Origin: Polytrichum commune
Taxonomy: Eukaryota; Streptophyta; Polytrichopsida; Polytrichales; Polytrichaceae
Reading direction: 5' to 3'
NCBI GenBank assembly: GCA_950295325.1
Contig: OX485805.1
Span: 44,230,758 to 44,294,757, forward strand
Length of the DNA stretch: 64,000 nucleotides
The notes below the pieces were generated by a model. It saw nothing but the letters and a program-made list of their open reading frames with translations, had not been told where the DNA came from and searched no databases. Made by a program: the position numbers and the translations under genes. This document shows, piece after piece, positions 1-10,734 of this stretch. The first letter of the stretch is position 1. Every line of letters starts with the position of its first letter.

Positions 1-264
1 GAGACACACGAGCTTGGTGAATCCTTCAACAAAATCCTTTTCTCGTCGGCTCCCATCATATGGATGGTTCCCAACGAAATCTCCAAATTCCTAGTCTACC
101 CACACTACCTTTGCCCATTGTACAAGACAAGTGACCGGAGGGGTATCCTTTCCACTACCGGCCACTCCACAAACTTTGTCATGGAAGTGAAGTTGAATTC
201 CTCGCGGCCACAATCCCATTGGGTCAAGCGTGGGGTCGCAATGCTCACTCAACTTGATACATGA
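1..264 (+). CDS. Dynein heavy chain, C-terminal end (partial, 5' cut by window edge)
   Basis: Frame 1 is open from the first base to a TGA at 262-264 (87 residues). The translation carries the hallmark end of dynein heavy chains: [20 protein letters not shown] followed about 16 residues later by [10 protein letters not shown], finishing a few residues after, as in axonemal DNAH proteins. This part belongs to the C-terminal domain behind the AAA+ motor ring. Land plants have no cytoplasmic dynein; heavy chains persist only in lineages with flagellate sperm, where they drive the axoneme as inner-arm dyneins. The gene therefore probably acts in spermatogenous cells. No intron is visible in this stretch, which would be part of the last exon. 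No in-frame stop or frameshift is seen. Which DNAH class it is cannot be told from so short a piece. Confidence 0.88.
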   Translation, partial: ETHELGESFNKILFSSAPIIWMVPNEISKFLVYPHYLCPLYKTSDRRGILSTTGHSTNFVMEVKLNSSRPQSHWVKRGVAMLTQLDT

Positions 265-1471
265 TCGATCACCGCCATGGAAGAATTGAGCATCTTGAAG
301 AAGAAGAAGAAGAAGAAAAAGAAAAAGAGGTTTTCGTGGATTGCTTTGTAAATTTTGTGTTGGAACATCGAATTATGATGTGTGAGTGTCAAATGCGGTT
401 TTTGGTGCTTAGATTGATATGTGACCTTCAATGTGTTACTTTTTATTTTTATCTTTAGTTCTGTGACACGTTTTAGTGTGAAGTTTTTGACACATAGATC
501 ATGTCCACGTGATTCATGCTTGTAACATATGTATCAGATGGTTGAATTTTGAATTGTGTAAATACCTCGATATGTGATTTTTTTGAAAGAGTACAATTGA
601 CTTGAGATCATCTTGAATCTAAATCTAAATCGTGTAACGACATTGTATGTATGAAACATTAAGCCTAAAAGTCCAAGCATTTTCTCATCTCCGCACCTTC
701 TTCTTCTTCTTCTTCTTTTCATTTATAAGATTCAAGGTTATCAAGCCAATGCCAATTCAAGTCTTTATTTGAGTTTCATGTGGAAAGAGTGGTGATCATA
801 TATGCATAAGTTGTTTGCAAATGCCATTCCATTTGTGTTTAACCAATGACCATTTATGCCACTTATGTATCCAATGAAGAATGTGGAATATGAACTAGTT
901 GAAAAAAAGGGGGAAAATAAATGAAAAAATGGAGATCGTCTTATTATTGTATACTGATTATGATATTTATTGTGGGTCACACCAATTCTGGTAGGGAAAT
1001 TAGTATGGATATCACACAAGTGATTTTCCATATGTTTGGTGATTGATTGACCAATCATGGGGTGAGAGGGAATTGTTGCATATGATCATATTGATATTCA
1101 TCCCTATTTATTAAGTCACAATTTTGTTGTATTCTCAGTAACATGACATTTTAGCCTCAAATGTCATGCTATCGTGTTTTTTTCAAGAAAATGACCTATT
1201 TCACTTTAAAACAACATTTTGTGTACATAATGAAGGCACATAAGTATGAAATAACATTTGCATTGAAAAAATGTGCTCACAAAATTCTTGTAACATCTCT
1301 CTAGAAAAAGAGAATGGCACGATCCCCTGGCCTTCAGTCTTATATAATTATAGGAGCTAAGAATTGAAGCTCCCCTCAAGTGGTTCTCAAGCATATAGTC
1401 GACCGGTTCTCCCTCCATGCCTCAGAGTTAAGGCTCTTATCTAACAGTCGATACTTGTGAGGTGAGAACAT
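265..1471. other. Intergenic, 3' flank of dynein gene
   Basis: AT-rich sequence with a purine run of GAA/GAAA units right after the stop (about 297-330), a short CTT run (about 699-718), and no reading frame that looks coding. The 3' UTR of the dynein gene must lie in the first few hundred bases, but no poly(A) site can be fixed. Confidence 0.5.
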
Positions 1472-1627
1472 TGTGTAACACCATAGTCCCAACTAGTGGG
1501 TAACTCCTTTTTACTTTTTGAAACTATTACATCTCTCAGGATGGAGTCCTCTAGTCTTACAAATAGTAGAGTCTAGTTGAAATTAGAGATAGCGAAGGTA
1601 ATTAATAAAAAAGATACACATTACACA
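1472..1627 (-). mobile_element. Short 3' LTR of a Ty3/gypsy element (putative)
   Basis: On the minus strand the segment begins TGTGTAATG and ends TTACACA, giving the TG...CA ends and short inverted repeat of an LTR. It is preceded on that strand by a purine tract (AAGTGGGGAGG, 1628-1638) suitable as polypurine tract, and further upstream by gypsy integrase/chromodomain sequence in the same direction. At about 156 bp it would be an unusually short LTR. The 5' LTR is not in sight, so the ends cannot be confirmed by a second copy. Confidence 0.4.
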
Positions 1628-1864
1628 CCTCCCCACTTAGAAATGAACATCCGTGTTCATCAACTGCAAACCCCAAATTGTAGTGCATCAAAACAATAGT
1701 CAAGACCACCACTTAACTTAAACTAGGCCATGGGATTTATATCTGTATCTATGCTCCATGCCACTTGTAGGGAAGACAAATTAATAATAATGTCCCATTT
1801 ATAGGATCTTGCGTAGGCTTGAAAGAACAAAAATGCCTACCCTTTTGGAGTTTCACGGTCACAC

Positions 1865-2480
1865 TTAACACCATGACGTATAAGCATATTGTCCGGCTTG
1901 GGCTACTCCATCCCAATACTCCTTGAGGACTTCTACACTCAAGTTGCTCTCCGGCTCCCAAGAATTATGTCCAAGTGCATATTTGAATTTCTTGGCATGA
2001 GAACAAGGCCCTCTATCTTCATGTGAAATTACGTGTTCTACTTCATATGATGCATCCTCCTCAAAGACTGGTTGAGGGGGAAGTTGCACCTTGCCATCGG
2101 TTGTATATGGTTGAAGAAGTGACACATGAAAGACATAGTAAATCTTAAATAAGCTTGGTAGTGCACATAGTATGCTACGACCCCTATCCTTTTGGTTCTC
2201 CAAAATGGGCCAATCTACCTTGGTAAAAGTTTCTAGCACCCAAGACCTTCAACTTAATGTTGGTAGTACTTACAAGCACTTGGTGGTCCACTTCATAAGA
2301 AACTTCTTGTCTTTTCTTGGAGGTGGCACGGGATCCCAACATTCTTGCTAATCCCATATGGTTGGATGAGAGGGGTATGTGGATGTATAACATTGTCTGA
2401 AGGTATGTGAAGTGGACACACTTGATGAGGATGTTCATTCCGAGCGTGAATGTCAATCGAATGTCCAAACATAAGCATGG
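1865..2480 (-). mobile_element. Ty3/gypsy chromovirus remnant: integrase end and chromodomain
   Basis: Minus-strand frames read as the tail of a gypsy polyprotein. A block reading YEVDHQVLVSTTNIKLKV (near 2300) matches the usual 'GDKVLLSTKNLRL' segment after the integrase core. After a frame change comes YYVFHVSLLQPYTTDGKVQL and then a chromodomain-like end with SYEVEHVISHEDRG, HNSWEPESNLS and LKEYWD (about 1900-2110). Frameshifts separate the pieces, so this is a dead copy. Chromovirus chromodomains guide insertion into heterochromatin. Reverse transcriptase and RNase H are not present; the element is truncated upstream, where unrelated plus-strand sequence begins. Confidence 0.75.
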
Positions 2481-2559
2481 GTTATGGAAGGAGGTGAGCC
2501 ATAATCTTTTTGGAGACTAGTGCCAAGAGGTTTGGGAGTATATATGGGGGCGACCAAGG

Positions 2560-3240
2560 GCGTTTGATCGTAGGCATATGCTCATGTGGTTGTGCCAAAT
2601 GGTGTATGACGAGATCATTTTGGGTGTACAAATCGATTGGTCAACCATCCCACATACCAACATAGATTTGAGGGCAGCCTATCAGAGAAGGGTCATACCT
2701 AGTTTCGTGGCTGACCAATCCCATTGGTGTGGCAACCTCTAACAAATCCTCAAGTGGTCCAAGCTTATTTTGATTTCCTTCCAGTCCCAAGTCATCAACC
2801 TCTAGGCACTCCATTGTTCAACCGCATAGACCTTGATGATGCAAACATAGTTGTTGAAAATGACATGTTGGAGGCGTTGAGGGTTGAGTTGGCGTAGTGC
2901 AAGTCAGATCACAAACGGGAATTGGAGTTGGTTCGCTTGGAACAAGCAAATGAGGTCCAAGGGTTGAAGGCCTGGATTGAGGAGTTGACAATTCTTGCGA
3001 TGATCGATAGTGAACAACAAGGCTTACCAAATGGGGACAAAATTGAGGGAGCAGGTGAAAACTCGAAGGGCCAAGGACAAGCACTGTCAACAATATATGG
3101 AGACAATTAGAGTTGATTACGCCAAGGTAATTAGGAAGAACCAAATGTCGAAGGATGACTACAGAGGCATGGTCACATTCACCCTCATGTACGCAATCCG
3201 TGAGAGGGTATTGATGGACAAGGCTAATAATTGTGCATGA
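2560..3240 (+). pseudogene. Decayed coding block, unrecognised (possibly retroelement gag-like)
   Basis: Plus-strand frames give protein-like stretches broken by stops and shifts: one with MLMWLCQMVYDEIILG and PSFVADQSHWCGNL (about 2577-2740), then a charged, helix-prone part with LEALRVELA, ELVRLEQANEVQGLKAWIEE (about 2865-3000) and a basic piece ending near 3240 with YRGMVTFTLMYAIRERVLMD. The charged part looks like a coiled coil. I do not recognise a family; retroelement gag is a guess from the neighbouring gypsy debris, which however lies on the other strand. Confidence 0.3.
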
Positions 3241-3777
3241 TATTGAGCATTTTCTAGTTTCACAATGGGCAAAGCATTGCGAAAGAGACTCTTGATTAGG
3301 TTTTGAAATCCCGAACCTAGTTCCCTTAGTTCCCATATTTTAACATCATTCTACATTAAAGTTTCTTTTATCTACATTTCATATGTGAAAGTTACATGAA
3401 TTTAATACTGACTATGTACTTATGCATGGGTGGGACCCATCACATATGCATTTATTTAACTCTATATAATATGAAACTTTGGAAGTCCAAGAATGTCATA
3501 TTAACAGTGTCATTGTTGTTTTATAGAAGTGAATTTTAACTAGAAAGTTTGGTTTTCAAAGTTTGTATCGAGGTTATTGTATTATTGAGGTTGTCGTATT
3601 ATCAAGTGTCATATTAAAGAGGTAGGACCATAGTGTGTTTTCACCTTGATGAACCGAGCTTGCACTAACCCACACCACCAACCACAACTAATGTGGATGG
3701 GGATTGGAGGAGGTGGTCCCATTAACAAGTTTATGCCCTCCACAAAGGGCTTGAACATCTAAATTGCAGGCCCGGAC
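3241..3777. other. Intergenic, no feature seen
   Basis: AT-rich sequence between the decayed coding block and the first MITE. No convincing coding frame or repeat end was found. Confidence 0.4.
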
Positions 3778-3779
3778 TA

Positions 3780-4173
3780 CACTAAATATGTTATTAATTG
3801 TCATGAATTCTATTTGGCTTGCTCAATACTAATTGTAAACCGCCCGTGTAGTGTCACCGACACTAAATGTAAACCCTACGTCATTTGCCATTGGTTGTAA
3901 ACTCTATTGGGCATCATACATTTACAATGTTGCAATTACTGTCACTTACTAAGTAAATTTTCATCCAAATTTCAATCATCCAAGACAATATTTCATTACT
4001 GAAGTGCTAGGATGTAGAATATATCAAACTTTGTTTCAATAAGTGGAATGGATTTCATCCAAATTTCAATCATTCATAACAATATTGTGAACTTATTCAT
4101 AAGAAGTACCAATAGAAAAGGTATCACAGTAATGTAAAATATCGTATGATAGTGATACAAAAAATATTTAGTG
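3780..4173. mobile_element. MITE with CACTAAATA ends and TA target duplication
   Basis: The segment starts CACTAAATATG and ends ATATTTAGTG, flanked on both sides by TA (3778-3779 and 4174-4175). Inside are short direct repeats (AATTTCAATCAT appears twice) and no coding frame. The same ends occur at 31000-31220, where an empty site proves mobility, and in weaker form near 32157, 32890 and 51985. TA duplication suggests a Tc1/mariner-type mover; the ends are not the classic Stowaway sequence. Confidence 0.65.
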
Positions 4174-4375
4174 TAGAAGCCTACATTCTTTAGCTCAACC
4201 GCATAGCGGGCACCCAATGTGAACACGCAATTAATCAAATTAGACCTCAATATATTTCTTTTTCGAGTCTATAACTTGACCCCAAAAATAGCATAAGGAA
4301 TCCTGAAATAGTCTAAGGGCCAAGTTCCATGTGTTGGTGCCGGTGCCAGTGCCGAAACCCACTTAGAATGACTTA

Positions 4376-4873
4376 GGGCCACTTCACACATGAGCCAAGA
4401 GCCGTGACCATGGAATTGCGAGAGTCCAAGAGAAAGTGTTCAAAGGCCGTCCCAAGACACCTCCAAAATCATGTAGTGTGGTCACAAATCCTCAACTGTA
4501 GTGTGAAGCCATATGTGACCGGGCCCTCAACCAAATGCTATTTCAATGAATTTCTATTCATGCGGGTCCTCACACATGATAAAATCAAATAAATCAACGG
4601 TTGTGCATTCGGAGTGCCATGGTCTCCTGGTTTTATGTTAGGCCTACTTCCAAGAGGTAGTTTTTTAAAATAGTCCAAGTGAACAATGAAACACGATCCA
4701 TTCGATGCCATGTAGGAATCCATGTAGACTTTACACCCATCTTGCATTCACATACATCGATGGTCCCTCAAGCGTAGTGTGAAGCGAACTTGGACTGGCT
4801 CCACCATTTCCACCAATGAGAGTGCTTGAAGTGTAATGGTCACGAGCTCTCGGTCTCGTGTGTGAAGTGACCC
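4376..4873. mobile_element. Tourist/PIF-Harbinger-like MITE, copy 1
   Basis: Imperfect terminal inverted repeats of about 35 bp start GGGCCACTTCACACATGAG at the left and end CACACGAGACC... inverted at the right, bounded by a 3-bp TTA duplication (4373-4375 and 4874-4876). GG(G)-starting ends with TTA/TAA duplication are the signature of PIF/Harbinger MITEs. A second, oppositely oriented copy lies at 7452-7959. No transposase is encoded. Confidence 0.75.
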
Positions 4874-4876
4874 TTA

Positions 4877-5394
4877 ATAACCACAAACCTATAGGGTTAG
4901 ATTTTTTATTGGACCTCCTTTACCACCATAATAGTGGTGGGGCCCAACTAAAAGAGGTGGTCATCTAGCCTTGGCCCAAATTGCACCACATGTGTTAAAG
5001 TATCTAGGAAAACAATCCGATTCCAAGTCCTCCCTTACATGAGGTGGCCCCGATACAATTTTAGAAAGTTTGTGGTCCTTTTTGTACGTTGTCCTCATTG
5101 TTCCCATACCCATGTCAACTTCCACGTTTTACATATAAGATGGGGTTGGGAGGCATGTTACAATTGTTGCGGCCGGTTCTATAGCCCAACTCAAGGCCTA
5201 GTGGCTCTATCTTGCTTTGTGGGCACAAGGACACCTCGACTCTTTGAAGCCACACGTGCATCCAAAAGCCCATGACAAAGCTTTTACACTTGGGGCACTT
5301 TTACACTTGCTAAATACCTATTTGTTGAGGTGAATCCAATCTTTACAAGGTTCCATCCAAACTTTTGGGGGTGGATACAATCAATGTCGATCAA
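4877..5394. other. Intergenic, no feature seen
   Basis: A frame at 5039-5275 is open for 78 codons, but it has no recognisable motif and no conserved look. I see nothing else here. Confidence 0.35.
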
Positions 5395-5640
5395 GGTATG
5401 CGGGTGTTATTTGGTTCCTTTTCAATGATCTCCAACTTCTACTCATGACACTTAATTACACAATGGAACTTGTGTTGCATTTAGCAAATCTACGATGAAG
5501 CATCACCAAAAATTGGTTTGAAAATTAAACCTCCCATGATTGAGTTATAGTTATCGGAAGTGCGTGTTTTGTTAATTGTTGAATTGAGTACATAGGTCCT
5601 CCCAATTGAGTGTTTTGTAAGGTAGATATATGGGAAACAA
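5395..5640 (-). repeat. Dispersed repeat family 1 (MITE-like), truncated inverted copy
   Basis: Read on the minus strand it follows the family-1 order: CAATTGGGAGGACCTATGTA, then AACTATAACTCAATC-like text, then GCATCATCG and TTTGCTAAATGC, ending with a GAACCAAATAACACCCGC end. Full copies lie at 10735, 28838, 30320 and 39648 in plus orientation. Confidence 0.55.
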
Positions 5641-6059
5641 TGAAAATGAGCTAATTTCGTTAGAAAAAGTGGCTTGAAGTTTGTGCAATGTTTTTCAAAG
5701 ATGGAGTAGTGGAAATGATGAGGAACGCAAGTTGTTTCATAATTTTATTCCATGTAAATAATTAGTTACACTTTCCCAAAAAGGAAAGTAAGTCAAACCC
5801 CCTACTTGTGTAGTAGAGTCTCCCTAATTTGAGCATCAAAATATCCTACTTTGCATGCGAATGCACCCAAAAAGTGACTGTAAGTGGTGTGAAACAACAC
5901 CTATATGGCGAATCACTGCATCCTTTTTGAGCCACCACATTTACAAATAGCCATTTCGGGTCCACACGAGAATCATTCTACCCCTCGTTTAATGCACCGG
6001 TAGCGGTCATTCGCCAATGTCTATTTTCCCACCTTATTGATGAGTGTAGTGTTCCTATG

Positions 6060-6770
6060 ACCTTGAACATTTTTTTGTAGGCTACACCAGAGTTCGGGAA
6101 GTTTTTGAAGCCTTAGTGGCTAATTGCCGGTAGTTGCTACGAAGGGTCGGATTTTTTCCAATTTACATCGGCAAGAGCCGGTCTTTTGTAAAATCAATCG
6201 GCCAATTGCCTATAGTTTCATATTTTCATTGGCGAATATCCGATTAAATGGAATTCATATCGGCACTAATTGTTGAAAATATGTATGAAAAGTTATTAGA
6301 AATCATTTCTTAGTACAAAATTTTGAATAAGTGAAAAGAAAGGCATGTTCAAAACTTTAAATTTGAAGAGTGTATATCCTTGGCAGGAATTGAACCTAGC
6401 AATGCCTTCACCGCTTGAAGGCCAAGGGTCCCCCAATTATTCATAGAAGCAATTGGATTTGGTCATGGAAAGGTTGCATAATTCAAAAAGTTTAAGGTTT
6501 AGGGTTCTTCCTCAAGTGCATCATCATGCCCCAGACAAATAACGCTATGGATGCTTCCGGCTGAAATCCAGTAACTCACAAGAAGAATCGGCTACATTTC
6601 CGGGACATTTTCTGGTCCATCGGCTAATTGCCGGAGGATTGAAATTACAGTCGGATTGCCATCCGATGGTTGGAAATTTGGACTGGCCATGAGGGGAAAT
6701 CCATCGGCTGATAAAGAACTAGCCGTCGGTTTTCCCCGTGTGTAGCCGCTACACACGAATTCAAAATACT
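6060..6770. repeat. Repeat rich in CGGCTAATTGCCG-type palindromes
   Basis: The block repeats the motifs CGGCTAATTGCCGG, ATCGGC and TCGGATTTTT many times on both strands (about 6115-6250 and again inverted about 6570-6740). The same vocabulary returns at 44390-44590 and 45225-45330. It looks like a non-coding mobile element with subterminal palindromes; its borders are not clear. Confidence 0.4.
6372..6445 (-). mobile_element. tRNA-derived SINE-like head (putative)
   Basis: On the minus strand the text TGGCCTTCAAGCGGTGAAGG resembles a tRNA A box/D arm, and GGTTCAATTCCTGCC some 20 bases further is a canonical B box/T arm. The anticodon arm is missing, so it is not a functional tRNA but fits a degenerated tRNA-related SINE promoter. 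A comparable piece sits at 44660-44740, also in minus orientation and beside the same palindrome-rich repeat. Confidence 0.4.
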
Positions 6771-7284
6771 TTGAAAAAAAAAATTTGTACACTTTGTACG
6801 AATTTGCTAATCTATGGAATTTTTTCCCCCAACTACTTAACCTTCTTGAAATAGCAAAAGCATCTTAAAGTGTCGCCGCTTTAAGACCTCACTATGATTG
6901 TGTTGGAATTCGGGACGTCTACGTTATACAAATACCGACAAACTTTTCCATGGCCCCTAGCTTGGGGGCCAAGCCATTGAAAGCTTCCTCGGTGCCGTTT
7001 GCAAACCGAAATAGATGAATGGACGGGAATTGAAAGAAGGCCTTGGAAGGGCGACTCGAGGACAACATGTGCGTAGTTTCACCCACATGTTCCTCCTCCC
7101 TCTTCCGCCGGATTCAATCCCAACCCCCCCTTTTGCTATTTAGGAGCTCAATTACTACTCTCCCAAGCAAAAAGACAAACCCTAAAACCGGGGATGGCCA
7201 ACGAGTGGCCCCGATTGGGCCGTCGGGAATGCGCACCCACCCCCCGATTCCATTCCATATCCCCCCTCAAGCTAAAAGCCCCCC

Positions 7285-7448
7285 TAGCCGCAAAGATACA
7301 ACCATAAATCCCACCTTTTCATGCCCCCGGGACCCTATACCCGTGAACCCTAGGTCTATCTCTTAAAGCCCAGTTTCCCATTGGGAAGCCAAGCATATGC
7401 CCGCATCTGAATGTTGGAACCAAAGATACTCTTATTATGTGCACATGC
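7285..7448. repeat. Segmental duplication, partner at 8648-8806
   Basis: About 160 bp including TATCTCTTAAAGCCC, GCCAAGCATATGCCCGCAT and ATGTTGGAACCAAAGATACT is repeated in the same orientation at 8648-8806 with moderate divergence. Copy 1 is ended by the Harbinger-like MITE inserted at TAA. Confidence 0.65.
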
Positions 7449-7451
7449 TAA

Positions 7452-7959
7452 GGCCCACCTCACACACGAGACTGAGAGCCCGTGACCATTACACTTCAAG
7501 CACTCTCATTGGTGGAAAACGTGGAGCCGGTCCATGTTCGCTTCACACTACGCTCGAGGGACCAACGGAGCATGTATGTGAATGCAAGATGGATGTGAAG
7601 TCTACATGGATGGATTCTTACATGGCATCCAATGGATCGTGTTTCATGGTTTCTTTGGACTATTTTCAAAAACCACCTCTTGGAGGTGGGCCTAACACAA
7701 AAACCGGAGACCATGGCACTCCGGATGTTCACAACCGTTGATTTATTCTATTTTATCATGTGTGAGGACCCGCATGAATGAGATTTTATTGAAATAGCAT
7801 TTGGTTGAGGGTCCGGTTACATATGGCTTCACACTACACTTGAGGCTCTGTGACTAAACTACATGATTTTGGAGGTGTCTTGGGATGGCCTTTGGACACT
7901 TTCTGTTGGGCTCTCGCAATTTCACGGTCATGGCTCTTGGCTGGTGTGGGAAGTGACCC
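7452..7959. mobile_element. Tourist/PIF-Harbinger-like MITE, copy 2 (inverted relative to copy 1)
   Basis: Starts GGCCCACCTCACACACGAG and ends GTGTGGGAAGTGACCC, with perfect TAA duplications at 7449-7451 and 7960-7962. Internal text matches the reverse complement of 4376-4873 over its whole length (shared blocks around the ATGGATCGTGTTTCAT region and the GGTCCGGTTACATATGGC region). Lengths are 508 and 498 bp. Non-coding. Confidence 0.75.
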
Positions 7960-8514
7960 TAATGCCCCCTCCCCACCTAACTTTACCAAATAACCAAAGT
8001 CTTTCCTAAAAACCGGGTGAAGCTCCCTCGGTTATAGCGGAGACATCCGACTATCCCAATGCACCTACAAGAGCTTGCTCCGGAGATTTTTGAGTAGGTT
8101 TTGGTTAAGTAGCTTTCACACATGTTCATTTGCTTTATCTACCAAGCAATGAATGTTGGGTAGTTTTTGTCCCATCCCCAAATGCCTTACTACTCATTTA
8201 TCTTATGATTGGTTTTTGTTAATGGAGCTTCTCGTGCCCTCGTAGCTAAGACTAAAAAAAACCAATCACAAGGGCAGGAGGCGACACTTTTAAAGGTCCT
8301 ACATTCTTGCCTCATGTCCAGGTACCGATGGGAGGGTCGGTGCTTGAGGCTTAACACCTCCACTTTTAAACCATGCCGCATCATTTGCCAACTAAGCTCG
8401 ACACTAGATAATGTCGATGGTGTGAAGGCCGTGCTTTTAGAACCAACTTTTTGGCTTAGCTAAAGTTAGGCGGGGAGGGGACATAAGAGTGTCAACCTTT
8501 TTGTTTCCAAGGGT

Positions 8515-8650
8515 AAGGTATCTATGGAACCTTCACCAAATCCGGGGGGGTTGGGACTCTTTTCACATGTACATTCATCCATTGTGGATGAAGATGTTCT
8601 AGTAAGAGCAAGTTCTCTACAAGGTTGAGGTGTCCATCCATTCCAACAAA
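8515..8650. repeat. Direct duplication, partner at 9077-9200
   Basis: Both copies share CTATGGAACCTTCACCAAAT, TTGGGACTCTTTT, GTACATTCATCCATTGTGGA and CTACAAGGTTGAGG in the same order. Copy 2 has lost a short piece after GATGTTCTAGT. Together with 7285/8648 this shows that the 7-9 kb region has been rearranged by local duplication. Confidence 0.6.
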
Positions 8651-8814
8651 GCTACAACCACAAAGCCCACCTTTTCATTCCCCATGACCCCTATACGTGT
8701 GAACCCCTAGGACTATCTCTTAAAGCCCGGTTTCCCATTGTGCAGCCAAGCATATGCCCGCATAAAAAATGTTGGAACCAAAGATACTATTATTATGTGC
8801 ACATCACTGCCCGG

Positions 8815-9030
8815 GAAGTTTTGGGGCATAGTCGGTCAAGATCCTAGTGATTCTCAATCCAACCGGTTACATGTTGACATAATCTTCCGGTTTCGCCTTC
8901 TTTCATTTGAGGTGGTATATTCTTCTATGGATTCCTTTAAAATGCTCGGTAATTCTCCGGAAGTCTCCAACTTCAACCGGTTATTTCTCAAACTCAACCG
9001 GTTCATCCGTAACTAACCGCCGGTTCTCCC
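8815..9030 (+). repeat. Dispersed repeat family 3 (AACCGGTT-rich), intact-looking copy
   Basis: Contains several ACCGGTT motifs in fixed order: CCAACCGGTTACATGTTG, TTCAACCGGTTATTTCTC, CAACCGGTTCATCCGTAAC, CCGCCGGTTCTCCCC. Further copies: 30805-31260 (interrupted by a MITE), 33215-33400, and 45410-45655 in minus orientation. No coding capacity. This copy gives the empty site for the MITE at 31000-31220. Confidence 0.65.
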
Positions 9031-9269
9031 CGAGCATTGGTGCACATTCTAGTAAGAGTGACGACCTTTTTGTAAAGGTTCTATGGAACCTTCACCAAAT
9101 GCGGGGGGCTTGGGACTCTTTTTCATATGTACATTCATCCATTGTGGATGAAGATGTTCTAGTTTTCTACAAGGTTGAGGGTGCCCATCCATTCCAACTT
9201 GATTTCACTAGACTAAATGTAAGGGTTTTGATGTTCTTTTTGGAGTCGGATATTATTCTTCCCGTTTAA

Positions 9270-10254
9270 TATGACATTTTTGGACGCGCAAAAAATTGTT
9301 GTGTTATCTGAATATAGTATTATGTATACGATGGTATTTTGGTTTCAAATGTTGTGCTGTTGAGGTTTTTCAAGAAAATGGCCTATTTCAATGTAAAATG
9401 TCATTATGTACACATACTGAAGATATGTAATTATGAAAGAACATTTTCATCAAAGATCTACTTACCATAAATGTTCACAATCACGTTGACTATAGCGTAA
9501 TGGCTAATAATTTTTTAGCAATGCATGAGATCTTTTTTGAATACATGTCTTTTTGGTGTATGTTCTTAGATCCATACCTAATCACATACCACCTCAAATA
9601 TAGGTGTCTATTTAAGGTGAGTCACTTATTTTACACTATATACTCCACATAAGCATCTCATGTGATAATATCTTGTTGATTTTAAATGAACACTCTCTAA
9701 CCTCCCTGAAATCAGGCATGTGGCAACCAAAGTGCTTGTGCTATTAAGGAGGTTTGTAGTGTTAACATGGATGTGTGATAATAGAGGACTAATGTAGCAT
9801 GTGACATTATGGAATAACACAAAGTCAACATTGCAATACTCACAATAATGACAATGATGACAATGTGATGTGTGCAAGTGTGTGGTTTGACTTCTTTGGT
9901 GGACTATTTTGATGCCAAAACTTGTGATATATGGGAGGGAAGTGTGACAACAAGGAGGGAGATTTGAAATTGATCAAATCTATTCCCTAGATTTTTAGGA
10001 TATAAAATAGGGAGTGACATTATGGAGGTTAGAGTGTATATAGAGATTGACCTTTTGGTTCCTATTTCCATACTCTTTACATTGCAATACAACAAATTCC
10101 TATTAATCCATTAATCTATTAATTCAGTGAGCAAAGCCAATAAATAAAGAAGGTGCTATATAGGTGCTATGTATGCACGTGAGAATTTTACCAATAGATT
10201 AAGTGATAATTGGTTGCAGTTTTTGTTGGAGATTGTTAAATCGACGGCACATTG
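9270..10254. other. Intergenic, no feature seen
   Basis: AT-rich, without a coding-like frame or an obvious repeat end. The stretch GTTTTTCAAGAAAATGGCCTATTTCA near 9363 resembles 1178-1203 (TTTTTTTCAAGAAAATGACCTATTTCA), so part of it is another old dispersed repeat. Confidence 0.35.
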
Positions 10255-10433
10255 GTTAAAACGACCACAAAGACACGTCACGTGGTCACATACCCAATCA
10301 AAATTTTGAACAATTCTAGTTGTAAGCTAAAAAATAGTAAAAAAGAGGAGACAAAGTTGATACCTTGCTCCTCTTACGCATGTGCTATGACAAGTCATGT
10401 GACTATGCTACATGTCTTTGTGGTCGTTTTAAC
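10255..10433. mobile_element. Short foldback/MITE element
   Basis: The left end GTTAAAACGACCACAAAGAC and the right end GTCTTTGTGGTCGTTTTAAC are perfect inverted copies, and the inverted similarity runs on to about 38 bp with a few mismatches. The whole is about 179 bp. No clear target duplication was found. The G-box-like CACGTCACGTGG lies in the left arm. Confidence 0.6.
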
Positions 10434-10734
10434 AAACTACATTGTCAATTTAGAAACCCCCTTTAGTTATTGTAATGTTCAAGAGAGGTAAAAAGTAAGA
10501 AACAAAAACCTTACATTTGAGACACGTCCGTGATTAAATGTAGTGAGATGCTTCAATTCATACCATACCATCTTACATGTTTATGAAATATGTATGCATT
10601 ATGTAGATAGTGTGGATACTACTAGCAGGTGAAACATGACATTCTTTGCCAAAAACTTTCATCCACACCTTGGATCACGGACAAAATAATGAACCAAAAT
10701 GCCAATGTAACAAAGATTAGCTCTAATTCCGGAC

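Noticed and set aside
2818-3336. Minus-strand 172-residue open frame
   Set aside because: Low-complexity, proline/serine/cysteine-rich reading with no domain; the plus strand reads as a more natural, though broken, protein.
6372-6445. Functional tRNA gene
   Set aside because: A and B boxes are present but the anticodon arm is missing and acceptor ends do not pair; SINE-type relic is more likely.
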